Shown here: piece by piece, positions 24,492 to 32,481 of the stretch | How the letters are laid out: each line of letters begins with the position of its first letter | Numbering within the stretch: position 1 is the first letter of the stretch | NCBI RefSeq assembly: GCF_009708175.1 | Contig: NZ_WMBB01000015.1 | Coordinates: 124,001-188,000 of the forward strand | DNA: 64,000 nt | Reading direction: 5' to 3' | Origin: Nocardia aurantiaca | GTDB lineage: Bacteria; Actinomycetota; Actinomycetes; Mycobacteriales; Mycobacteriaceae | The notes under the pieces: generated by a model | Told to the model about the DNA's origin: nothing | Databases searched by the model: none | Seen by the model: the letters and a program-made list of their open reading frames with translations, nothing else | Program-made: the position numbers and the translations under genes

Positions 24492-25238
24492 GTGAGTCCC
24501 GAACGCTGCGATGGAATTCTGCTCGCGGCCGGTGCCGGTCGGCGGTATGGCATGCCGAAAGTGCTGGCCGAGGGTGGTGCCTGGCTGCGCGCTGCGGTGG
24601 ACGCGCCGCGCGGGGGCGGCCGCGGGCGGATCTTCGTGGTACCGGGGGCAACGGGGCCCGCGCAGCGCGGGCCGGACGAGGTCCGGATGGTGTCGCAAAC
24701 CTCGGGCATCGCCATTCCCGAAGGCGTGCAGCCGATCTGGGCCACGGACTGGGAACTCGGATCGAGCGCCTCGACGCGCTCGGCTATGGCCGCGACGGGC
24801 GTGGGCATCGGCGAACGATCCCATGAAACCGCCGGTAGAACAATAGATTCAATTATTGCCGCGCGGATTGACACGGCGAGGAATACACCGGCGCGGAATT
24901 CCGGCGCGTGGAATGCTGACACCGCCGGACGACCCGGTCCCGCGGAGTTCGTGGCGATCATGCCGGCCGACACACCGGATGTCCGACCCGCCGTGGTGGA
25001 GCGGGTGGTCGCGGCGGCGCGGGCGAGCGAGAGCCGCTCGGCGCGCACCTTCTTCGGTACGACCCGGGGGCATCCGGTGGTCCTGGAGCGGGCGCACCGG
25101 GCGGGGGTGCGCGCGAGCGCGGCGGGAAATTCGGGGGCGGGCACTTATTTACGACAACGAGCGGATATGGTGTGCGTCACGTGCGATGACCTCGCAACGG
25201 GGATCGATCGGGATTATCCGGCGGACAGCGCACTGTGA
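24492..25238 (+). CDS. MobA/MocA-like nucleotidyltransferase
   Basis: 248 residues from GTG 24492. LLAAGAGRRYGMPK (~residues 10-23) is the nucleotide-binding loop of molybdenum-cofactor cytidylyl/guanylyltransferases. DWELGSSASTRSAM, MPADTPD and GHPVVLERAH follow the family order. About 45 residues between DWELGSS and the acidic motif (~residues 107-150) look inserted: they are Asn/Ile-rich, and the DNA there (24835-24905) is A+T-richer. It may modify molybdopterin for xanthine-dehydrogenase-type enzymes, consistent with the XdhC-type gene 13 nt downstream. Confidence 0.7.
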   Translation: MSPERCDGILLAAGAGRRYGMPKVLAEGGAWLRAAVDAPRGGGRGRIFVVPGATGPAQRGPDEVRMVSQTSGIAIPEGVQPIWATDWELGSSASTRSAMAATGVGIGERSHETAGRTIDSIIAARIDTARNTPARNSGAWNADTAGRPGPAEFVAIMPADTPDVRPAVVERVVAAARASESRSARTFFGTTRGHPVVLERAHRAGVRASAAGNSGAGTYLRQRADMVCVTCDDLATGIDRDYPADSAL

Positions 25239-25251
25239 GCGGGAGCATGTG

Positions 25252-26277
25252 ATGCGGGAAATCATCGACGACCTTCTTCGAATTTGGCACAGCGGACGCA
25301 CCGGGGGCCTGGCCACTCTCGTTCGGACACAAGGCACTACGCCCGTGCCCATCGGATCGGCCATGGTGGTGGACGCCGAGGGCCGCGCCTTCGGATCGAT
25401 CTCGGCGGGTTGCGCCGAAGCCGCCGCATATGAGGCCGCGGTCGAATCGGCGCACACCGGACGGCGCGGGCTGCAACGGTTCGGGCCCGGCAGCGGGCTG
25501 GATGCCCAGATGGACTGCGTCGGTACCCTGGACGTTTTCACGGAACCCTTCTCCCGCAGGCATTTTCCCGAGTTCCCGGATGTGGCGGCGGATATCGCGG
25601 CACAGCGTCAGGTCACGGTGTTCACGGTGGTCTGGCACTCCGATCCTGACGTGATCGGTCAGCACCTCATCACCGACCGCAAGCACGGCACCGAACTGGT
25701 CTCGCTCCCCGACTCCGATGTCTTCGTGTCCTCCTTCGCCCGGCCGCCGCATCTGATCCTGGTGGGGGCCAATGCTTTCGCGAGCGCGCTGGCCACCCAG
25801 GCCAAGCTGCTCGGCTACCGGATCACCATCGTGGACGCGCGACCCACCTTCGCCAATGCGACGGCCTATCCGGGCTGTGAGGTGGTGGTCGACTGGCCGC
25901 ACCGCTACCTCAACACCCTGGCCTCGGCCGGCGAGATCGGTTCCGACACCGCGATGGTCGTGCTATCGCACGACCCCAAGTTCGAAATCCCCCTGCTCAC
26001 CGTGGCTCTGCGACTACCCGAGCTGGGATACCTGGCCGCCCTGGGTACCTCGGCATCGCACGCGCATCGGCTGGAGGCCCTGCAGGCGGGTGGCTTCACC
26101 GACGAGGTCCTGGCCCGCCTGCACTCGCCCGCCGGTCTCGACGTGGGTGCGCGCACCCCGGCCGAGACCGCCGTCTCGATCGCCGCCGAACTGCTGGCGG
26201 TCCGCAACGGCACCTCGGCCGAGCCGCTGTCCGCCTCCCCGGGCACGGGCCGGCGGCACGTGCAACTGGTTCGCTGA
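25252..26277 (+). CDS. XdhC/CoxI family molybdenum-enzyme maturation protein
   Basis: 341 residues from ATG 25252, with GGGAG 6 nt upstream. The N-terminal XdhC domain has GGLATLVRTQGTTPVPIGSAM and the conserved ISAGCAEAA. The C-terminal Rossmann domain has LILVGANAFASALATQAKLLGY, DARPTFA and MVVLSHDPKFEIPLL. These proteins insert sulfurated molybdenum cofactor into xanthine dehydrogenase or CO dehydrogenase-type enzymes. No Mo-hydroxylase subunit gene lies in this window. Confidence 0.88.
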   Translation: MREIIDDLLRIWHSGRTGGLATLVRTQGTTPVPIGSAMVVDAEGRAFGSISAGCAEAAAYEAAVESAHTGRRGLQRFGPGSGLDAQMDCVGTLDVFTEPFSRRHFPEFPDVAADIAAQRQVTVFTVVWHSDPDVIGQHLITDRKHGTELVSLPDSDVFVSSFARPPHLILVGANAFASALATQAKLLGYRITIVDARPTFANATAYPGCEVVVDWPHRYLNTLASAGEIGSDTAMVVLSHDPKFEIPLLTVALRLPELGYLAALGTSASHAHRLEALQAGGFTDEVLARLHSPAGLDVGARTPAETAVSIAAELLAVRNGTSAEPLSASPGTGRRHVQLVR

Positions 26278-26294
26278 ACCACGCGCGATCGGCG

Positions 26295-27392
26295 CTACGA
26301 CTTCAATTCCGGGTGCTCGGCGAAGACCTCCTCGAGCACCGACAGATCGAACAGCTTGTCCGCCTTGATATCGATCTTGGCCTTTCCGAGCGCGGCGATA
26401 TTCTGTGCGATCAGGTCGTCCGTCATGGTGAACAGCCCATTCGCCTTGGTGTCGGCCGAAACGACCAGACCGTTCTGGGCCATCGCCTCCATCGTCTGTT
26501 CCCGCTGTTCCAGACGCTGGTCCTTGCCGTATACCTCGACGGCCAACCGCGCGGCCTCCTCGGCATTGGCGACCGCGTCCTTCCAGCCCTTGATCTCGGC
26601 CACCAGGAACGCCTTGAGCTTGTCACGCTCCTTGTCGATCGTCTTCTGGTGCACAGTCAGCGTCTCGGCGACCAGCGGTAGCCCGAAGTCGGCGAACAGG
26701 AAGTTGTAATTCTGGAATCCCTTGGAGGCCAGCGTGATCGGCTCGTTGGTGGCGTAGCTGACCCAGCCGTCCACCTCGCCGTTGGCCAGCGGCGTCGGAT
26801 CGTACTGCGCGGGCACGATGGTGACGTCACTCGGGGACATGCCGTTGGCGGTGAGCAGGGCGGTGAAGATGAGCTGATTGGTGTCCTGTACGCCGATCTT
26901 GCGCCCCTTCATCTCCTGCGGGCTGTGGATCGGGTTCTTGGCGGAGCTCACGATGCAGAATGGGTTCTTCTGATAGGTGGTGCCGACGATCTTCGCGGAC
27001 AACCCCTCCAGCACGGCGGGCGCGGTGGTCTGCGGCGCGGACATGCCGATCCAGATCTTGCCGGTGCCCAGCCCAGCCTCCACCGACGTGCTGGCCGCGC
27101 CGCCCGCGACCAGATTCACCGACCCGAACCCGGCCTCCTTGTAGTAGCCCTTGGAATCGGCGAAGTACTCACCCGCGAATTCGATGTTCTTCAACCAGGA
27201 CAGCTGGACGGCGACGGTCCCGAACTTGGATCCGTCCGCACTGCTGCCATTGCCGGAGCCCGAGTCCGTGCCGCACGCGGCGAGCAGGCCGGCCCCGCCC
27301 AGCGCGGCACCGGCCAGCCCTGCGTAGCGGAAGAAGGATCGCCGACCCATGGACAACTGCGAGGCCGGAACCGGCCGGAACAAACCACTCAT
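26295..27392 (-). CDS. ABC transporter substrate-binding lipoprotein (NMT1/THI5/SsuA-like)
   Basis: 365 residues. The signal carries both a twin-arginine motif (GRRSFF) and a lipobox (LLAAC), so it is probably a Tat-exported lipoprotein. The mature domain is a periplasmic-binding fold of the NMT1/THI5 type (WLKNIEFAGEY, QLIFTALLTANG, YATNEP). Candidate ligands are thiamine precursors, sulfonates, nitrate or related compounds; sequence alone does not decide. It is the last gene of the ATPase-permease-permease-SBP set, all on the minus strand. ATG 27392 is used; ATG 27350 directly precedes the signal and is also possible. Confidence 0.85.
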   Translation of the reverse strand: MSGLFRPVPASQLSMGRRSFFRYAGLAGAALGGAGLLAACGTDSGSGNGSSADGSKFGTVAVQLSWLKNIEFAGEYFADSKGYYKEAGFGSVNLVAGGAASTSVEAGLGTGKIWIGMSAPQTTAPAVLEGLSAKIVGTTYQKNPFCIVSSAKNPIHSPQEMKGRKIGVQDTNQLIFTALLTANGMSPSDVTIVPAQYDPTPLANGEVDGWVSYATNEPITLASKGFQNYNFLFADFGLPLVAETLTVHQKTIDKERDKLKAFLVAEIKGWKDAVANAEEAARLAVEVYGKDQRLEQREQTMEAMAQNGLVVSADTKANGLFTMTDDLIAQNIAALGKAKIDIKADKLFDLSVLEEVFAEHPELKS

Positions 27393-27471
27393 GCGGCGAA
27401 TGTAGGCGGTTTCGATTTCGGATTTTTTGCTTTTCCAGAGGTATTTGTGTGCGCCGCGTTAACTCGTGTGC

Positions 27472-28275
27472 TCACTCTCGATCCTGTTGCGGCGAGAAAC
27501 GCGCCAGCACCAGGTTTTCCAGCACGCCCACCACCGCGTACGCGAACACCGACACCACCGTGACCAGCGCGATCGATGCCCACAGCCGGTTGTACTGGAA
27601 GGTGGGAATGGCGCGAATCAGCCCGGCCCCCAATCCGGTTCCGCTGCCCAGCCATTCGCCCAGCAGCGCCCCGATCAGCGCACCCGGCACCGAGACGCGG
27701 GCGGCCGCGAACACCGACGGCAGCGCGGCCGGAATCGCCACCATGCGCATGGCGGTCCAGTTCGAACCGCCGTACGCCACCACCAGTTCCGTGGCCTGGC
27801 CGGGCGCGGACCGCAGGCCGGTCATGATCATCACCAGCGCTGGGAAGAACACCACGATGGCCGCCATGACGGTGACGCCCAGCAGTCCGCGCCCGAAGAC
27901 CAGCACGATGATCGGTGTGATCGCCACCAGCGGCACCGACCGCAGCAGCATGGCGACCGGCATGAAGGCCTGCGCCACCGCCGGGATGCCGATGAACAGC
28001 GCCGCCATCACCAGCGCGGCGCCCATCCCGAAACCGAATCCGATGAGCGCGTCCCGCAACGTGATTCGCATTTCATCGAAGATCACCCGGCGGGCGGTAT
28101 CCGAGGTCGGTCCGGTCACCAGGTACTTCCATACGTCGCCCGGACTCTTGCCGACCAGCCCGACCTGCGGGTACAGCTTCAGGAATCCGTACCACAGCGC
28201 CACCAGCAGAATCAGCGAAACCAGCAGCGGCAGTAGGAATCTGCCGATCGGCCGCAGCACGTTCAGGGTTCGCAT
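27472..28275 (-). CDS. ABC transporter permease (BPD_transp_1)
   Basis: 267 residues with about six membrane helices. The EAA-type loop lies near residues 155-180 (ELVVAYGGSNWTAMRMVAIPAALP). It belongs to the SsuC/ThiX-like permeases. It shares one base with the stop of the upstream permease (TGATG), so the two permeases are coupled and probably form a heterodimer. Confidence 0.88.
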   Translation of the reverse strand: MRTLNVLRPIGRFLLPLLVSLILLVALWYGFLKLYPQVGLVGKSPGDVWKYLVTGPTSDTARRVIFDEMRITLRDALIGFGFGMGAALVMAALFIGIPAVAQAFMPVAMLLRSVPLVAITPIIVLVFGRGLLGVTVMAAIVVFFPALVMIMTGLRSAPGQATELVVAYGGSNWTAMRMVAIPAALPSVFAAARVSVPGALIGALLGEWLGSGTGLGAGLIRAIPTFQYNRLWASIALVTVVSVFAYAVVGVLENLVLARFSPQQDRE

Positions 28276-29051
28276 CACGCCTCCGCTCGCGTCCACGGCA
28301 CCGCCACCCGGGCCACCAGCGCCACGATCGCGTAGCCGAGCCCGGCCAGCGCCGCCGCGGCCAGCGCCATGCCCCAGGTGCGGGGCACGTTGTAGGCGGT
28401 CTGCGCGGCCGTCAGGGCTACCCCGATGCCGCTGTCCACGCCACCCAGGTATTCGCCGATGATCGCGCCCAGCACCGCGGACGGCGCGGCGATCTTCAAG
28501 GCGGCCAGGGTATTCGGCAGCGCGGCGATGAGCTGCACCCGCCGCAGCCGCTGCCATCGACCGCCGCCGTAGGCCCGCACCAGATCCAGGCTGGTGCGAT
28601 CGGCCGACCGCAGCCCCGACACCGTCCCGACCATGGTGGTGAAGAAGCAGTACATGGCGGCCAGGAACACCGTCGGCGTGCGCCCGCCGAACACCACCAG
28701 GATGATCGGGCCCAGGGCCAGCAGCGGCGTGCAGTAGCTCAGGATGGCCAGCTGGGTGACCAGCATTTCGATCGGCGGAATCAGCACCACCAGCACCGCC
28801 AGCGCGATGGCCAGCGCATTGCCCCACAGGAACCCTTGCAGCGCACCCCAGGCCGTGATCCGGAAGTTGGGGCCGTACAGCGCCCAACCGTCGGTGTGCA
28901 TGGTGCGCACCACGTTCCATGGGCTCGGGATGGTGCCGCCCGCGACCCGCAATTCGGCCAGCAGCGTCCACAGCACCAACAGGACGAGGATGCCCGCCAG
29001 TCCACCCGGTCGCGTGATCCGTATCCGTTCTCTCATTGCGCCCCGGTTCAT
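28275..29051 (-). CDS. ABC transporter permease (BPD_transp_1)
   Basis: 258 residues with about six membrane helices and an EAA-like loop (DLVRAYGGGRWQRLRRVQLIAALP). The ATG overlaps the ATPase stop (ATGA). Two different permeases with one ATPase and a THI5-type binding protein is a common layout for precursor or pyrimidine-like uptake systems, but no substrate is assigned. Confidence 0.88.
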   Translation of the reverse strand: MNRGAMRERIRITRPGGLAGILVLLVLWTLLAELRVAGGTIPSPWNVVRTMHTDGWALYGPNFRITAWGALQGFLWGNALAIALAVLVVLIPPIEMLVTQLAILSYCTPLLALGPIILVVFGGRTPTVFLAAMYCFFTTMVGTVSGLRSADRTSLDLVRAYGGGRWQRLRRVQLIAALPNTLAALKIAAPSAVLGAIIGEYLGGVDSGIGVALTAAQTAYNVPRTWGMALAAAALAGLGYAIVALVARVAVPWTRAEA

Positions 29052-29842
29052 TCCGACGCCACCCCGCCACGCCCGAACAACAGCTCCGACAGATAGTCGT
29101 GCAGCTTGTGGAACTCCGGCGCGCGCATCATCTCGGGGGTGCGCGGCCGCGGCAGGTCGATGTCCACGACCTCCACCACCCGGCCCGGCCGCGGGCTCAT
29201 CACCGCCACCACATCGGAGAGGAAGACCGCCTCGGCGATCCCGTGCGTGACCATCAACGTGGTCGCGGGCTTTTCGGTCCAGATGCGCAGCAGCTCCAGG
29301 TTCAACCGCTGCCGGGTCATATCGTCGAGCGCGCCGAAGGGTTCGTCCAGCAGCAGCACCGACGGCTTGACCACCAGCGCGCGGGCGATCGAAACCCGTT
29401 GTCGCATACCGCCGGACAGTTGCGCGGGCTTGGCCTTCTCGAAGCCCTCCAGGCCGACCAGCCGGATCAGATCGGCGATCAGATCCCTGTCCGCGGGCAG
29501 CCCCGCCACCTGGAGGGGCAGCTTGATATTGGATTCCACACTGCGCCAGGGCAACAGCGCCGAATCCTGGAAGGCGATCCCGAACTCGTGCCGCCGCCGC
29601 AGCTCGGCCGGCGTCTCACCATTGATCTTCGCGGTCCCCGTCGACGGCGACTCCAGATCCGCGAGAATGCGCAAGATGGTGGACTTGCCGCACCCGGAGG
29701 GCCCGAGCAGCGACAGGAAGGCTCCCTGCTCGGTATGCAGATCCACCGTGTCCAATGCCTGCACCACGCGCCGCCCGGAGCGGAAGGCCTTGCTCAGCCC
29801 GCTGATGTGAATGCCCGTCCCCACGGGGACTTCCGAACTCAT
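29048..29842 (-). CDS. ABC transporter ATP-binding protein (SsuB/TauB-like)
   Basis: 264 residues from ATG 29842. Walker A GPSGCGKST, Q-loop FQDSALLPW, signature LSGGMRQR, Walker B VLLLDEPFGALD and the switch His (VTHGIAEA) are all present. It energises the two permeases encoded downstream. No clear Shine-Dalgarno precedes the ATG, so the transcript may be leaderless. It is the first gene of the four-gene operon. Confidence 0.92.
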   Translation of the reverse strand: MSSEVPVGTGIHISGLSKAFRSGRRVVQALDTVDLHTEQGAFLSLLGPSGCGKSTILRILADLESPSTGTAKINGETPAELRRRHEFGIAFQDSALLPWRSVESNIKLPLQVAGLPADRDLIADLIRLVGLEGFEKAKPAQLSGGMRQRVSIARALVVKPSVLLLDEPFGALDDMTRQRLNLELLRIWTEKPATTLMVTHGIAEAVFLSDVVAVMSPRPGRVVEVVDIDLPRPRTPEMMRAPEFHKLHDYLSELLFGRGGVASE

Positions 29843-29948
29843 AGGCCAACGGTAGGTGCCGCCAATTGCACGCAGATTGCGAATGGACAGACGAAATGAC
29901 CGACTTGTTACACCGGCGGTCGTCGAGATCGCGGGCGGGGGTGCGGTC

Positions 29949-30362
29949 CTACCACCACTGTGACGGGGGTTCGAACCAGTCACGCGCGTCGCGGCGGAAC
30001 AGCAGCACGATCACCGCCAGCGACACCAGGGGCCCCAGCGGCCCGGGCGGCCGACCCTCGATGATCGACGGCACGGTCCACAGCATGTTCATGACCGCCA
30101 CCAGAATCGCGACGATCCGCACCGACTGCCCCTCGGAATTGAAGGCCAGCGCGATCAGCCCGAGCAGGAACGCCGGGATGAACGGCGCCGCGGTCCCGAT
30201 CGCGGCCTTGGTCCCCAGCAGCCAGCCGGACGCGGCCACGGAGATCACCCCGAGGCCCGCCATTCCCAGGGCCAGTATCCGCGCCGCGCGCACCGCCCGT
30301 GGCATTCGATAGCTGTCGTCCACACCCGCCCCCCGGTCGAGCTGAGTTCCCAGGTCCGACAC
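29949..30362 (-). CDS. hypothetical four-helix membrane protein
   Basis: 137 residues from GTG 30362 (GGGGGA directly precedes it; a leaderless start or ATG 30305 are alternatives). Four hydrophobic segments lie near residues 27-47, 53-75, 80-100 and 108-123; the C-terminal tail is charged (RRDARDWFEPP). No family is recognised. Adjacent genes give no functional hint. Confidence 0.65.
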   Translation of the reverse strand: MSDLGTQLDRGAGVDDSYRMPRAVRAARILALGMAGLGVISVAASGWLLGTKAAIGTAAPFIPAFLLGLIALAFNSEGQSVRIVAILVAVMNMLWTVPSIIEGRPPGPLGPLVSLAVIVLLFRRDARDWFEPPSQWW

Positions 30363-30460
30363 TCCCCCAACCTAACCCCGTACAACCCGCCGACCCCGCC
30401 ACCACGCCGCCGCGGGACACGGTTCACAGCCGCCTCACATACGGCGTGTCCCACGGGATG

Positions 30461-31405
30461 TCACGGGCGGGCAGCGACGGGTTCCACTTCCCGCACCCGC
30501 ACGGTGGGCAGCAGCCGATCCCGCAGTACCCGGTCGATCTCGCCCGCGACCGGAATGACCACGGCGGCACCGGAAGTCGCGACCGCGTCGGCGAGCAGGC
30601 TCGGCCAGTCCGGCGTCGCGTCCGCGGCCAGGGCGGCGATGATCGCCGCCACCGCCGCGTCGCCCGCCCCGGTGGGGTTGCCCGCCAGCGGTTTCGGCAG
30701 GGCCGCCGTCCAGGCCCGGGTCGGGGTGATCGCGACCATGCCCGCGCCGCCCCGGGTCACCACCACCGCGCCCACGCCGTCGGCGATGAGCGGGTCCACC
30801 GCCGCGAGGATCTCAGGAATGGTGCCGACCGGTCGGCCGGTGAGCCGTTCCAGCTCCTCGACATTGGGCGTGAGCACGACGCCGGGCACGCGCGCGGCCA
30901 ATTCCAGCGGCTGCCCGTCGACGTCGCAGATGGTCGGCACCCCCCGGGCGAGGGCGGTGCGCGCCAGTTCGGCGGGCAAGCCGGGGCTCACGCCGCCGGG
31001 CAGCGAGCCGGAGATGACCAGACCGCTCACATCGGAGAGCAGGCCCGCGACCCGCACCCGCAATTGATCCACCGCGTGCGGTTCGGTGACCCGCGGCCCC
31101 GGCTCCCACAGCGCGGTTGCGGTGCCGTCATCGGATTCACTGATCACCACGGTGCGCCGCACCCACGGCAGCGCGTGCACGAAATCCACGGGCATCTCCA
31201 GTTCGGCGGCGGCGGCGAAGGAATGGTCCGAGAATCCGGTGGCGCGCGCGTATTTGCCGAGCTGATTCAGAACCCGGGTGACATTGATACCCCGCCCGCC
31301 CAGCCGCTGATCGACCGAGCGCACCCGCTGTGCCCGTCCCCGCTCGAAAGTCTCCACCCGATAGGTCATGTCGTAGGCGGGGTTCATGGTCACGGTGAGG
31401 ATCAC
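30461..31405 (-). CDS. PfkB-type hexose kinase (1-phosphofructokinase family)
   Basis: 314 residues from GTG 31405. TMNPAYDMTY at the start, LGGRGINVTRVL (~residues 36-47) and the catalytic GNPTGAGDA near residue 235 are the LacC/FruK-type signatures. It probably phosphorylates a sugar phosphate such as fructose 1-phosphate or tagatose 6-phosphate. No phosphotransferase genes are adjacent, so the substrate is open. It is divergent from the DUF4254 gene. Confidence 0.85.
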   Translation of the reverse strand: MILTVTMNPAYDMTYRVETFERGRAQRVRSVDQRLGGRGINVTRVLNQLGKYARATGFSDHSFAAAAELEMPVDFVHALPWVRRTVVISESDDGTATALWEPGPRVTEPHAVDQLRVRVAGLLSDVSGLVISGSLPGGVSPGLPAELARTALARGVPTICDVDGQPLELAARVPGVVLTPNVEELERLTGRPVGTIPEILAAVDPLIADGVGAVVVTRGGAGMVAITPTRAWTAALPKPLAGNPTGAGDAAVAAIIAALAADATPDWPSLLADAVATSGAAVVIPVAGEIDRVLRDRLLPTVRVREVEPVAARP

Positions 31406-31500
31406 CCCACCATCTCGGCACGTCACAGCACCGGACGCAACCCCTGTGATGCAAAGTGGCACCGAATGTCGTTGCCATTCGGAGATATTCGAGGGGCAGG

Positions 31501-31950
31501 ATGTCGGCCGTGCATCCGCTCCCACCGAAACACCTGCTGCTGCAGGCCTGCCGCGGCCTGCCCCCCGACGATCATCCGGTATTGCGCTGCGCCGGCTTAC
31601 TCGCGGACCTGCACGAGCGGCGGCTCACCGGGGCGAGCGGCACCGATCGGATCGACCACGACCGGGCCCGGCTGGTACACGATATCGACCGCTGGGTCGC
31701 GGCCGAACTCCCCAAGGCCGCCCGCGGCGCACACCTGCATACCGAGACCGTGGGGACGGTGGTGGACCGGCTCGCCCAGTTCTCCGCGCTGGCCTACCTG
31801 ACCCTGGCCATGTCGCCCGACGACGCCGTGCACGACGCCGCCCAGCGGCTCACCGAACTGGCCGTCGCCTACGAGGATCTGGCCGGCGAGCTGGCGGCGG
31901 GCCGCCGCCGGCTGCCGAATCTGACCGGCACCCACGACTACGAATCCTGA
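31501..31950 (+). CDS. DUF4254 family protein
   Basis: 149 residues from ATG 31501, with GAGGGGCAGG upstream. An all-helical protein: IDHDRARLVHDIDRWV near residue 50 and HTETVGTVVDRLAQFSALAY near residue 80 match the DUF4254 pattern. Function unknown. It is divergent from the PfkB kinase gene. Confidence 0.75.
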   Translation: MSAVHPLPPKHLLLQACRGLPPDDHPVLRCAGLLADLHERRLTGASGTDRIDHDRARLVHDIDRWVAAELPKAARGAHLHTETVGTVVDRLAQFSALAYLTLAMSPDDAVHDAAQRLTELAVAYEDLAGELAAGRRRLPNLTGTHDYES

Positions 31951-32481
31951 CCGCGCACGAATCCCGATCGCGCGCATGAGGAGGAGCATGACCGCGTGAC
32001 CGCGAAATGACCGCGGCCGGCGGTGCCCGGCGAGGGGGCGAGGCACCACCGGCCACACAGGTGGACCATGCGCAATCCACCGTCGATGTCGAGCGGGCGG
32101 CACGGGCGCACAGGGAATCCGCGTGGGAGATGCGGTGGCAGTTCCTGCTACCCGTCACCTGACAACCGTCCGGTCGAACCTCGACACAGTGAATCGTGCC
32201 CCGCGAAGCTCGGAGCGTCCCCTATTCCAGCTGTGAATCGCCTGTGAGAGGCCCAACTCTCGGGGCTCTCAGGGGGCGTCGCCCCCGAATCCTCGGTAGC
32301 GATTTCGGGGGCTCCGCCCCACATCCCCGGCGGGAGCAGTGTCGGGAGCTCCGCCCGCATCCCCGCGAGAAGCAAAGTCGGGACTTCCGCCGACAAACCC
32401 GGCGAGAAGCAAACGCGGCACCTGCATCCACACACCCCGGGCATGGCGACGCGGCGGGCTCGGGTGGGTAACGCCGGAAAG
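31951..32481. other. intergenic region DUF4254 - ligB with tandem repeat
   Basis: 531 bp. A possible 51-codon ORF (32007-32162, +) lacks a good ribosome site and similarity, so I do not call it. The right half holds the 36-37-bp tandem repeat. Confidence 0.6.
32270..32440. repeat. degenerate 36-37-bp tandem repeat, about 4.5 copies
   Basis: Units start at about 32270, 32306, 32343, 32379 and 32416. Consensus CGGG(G/A)GCTCCGCCC, then CATCCCCGGCG and GAGAAGCAAAGT. The first units carry a GGGGGC/GCCCCC hairpin, typical of actinobacterial terminators. It lies downstream of both DUF4254 (+) and ligB (-), so the units may act as stacked bidirectional terminators. Confidence 0.75.

Noticed and set aside
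29955..29985. GGGGGTTCGAACC, resembling a tRNA T-arm
   Set aside because: It lies inside the coding sequence of the membrane protein at 29949-30362, and no acceptor, D or anticodon arms can be formed around it.
32007..32162. 51-codon plus-strand ORF after DUF4254
   Set aside because: The purine-rich GAGGAG is too far from its ATG and the product has no similarity; several nearby starts run into early stops.
32270..32440. Regularly spaced repeat units suggesting a CRISPR array
   Set aside because: Units are directly tandem with no unique spacers and are degenerate; no cas genes are nearby.
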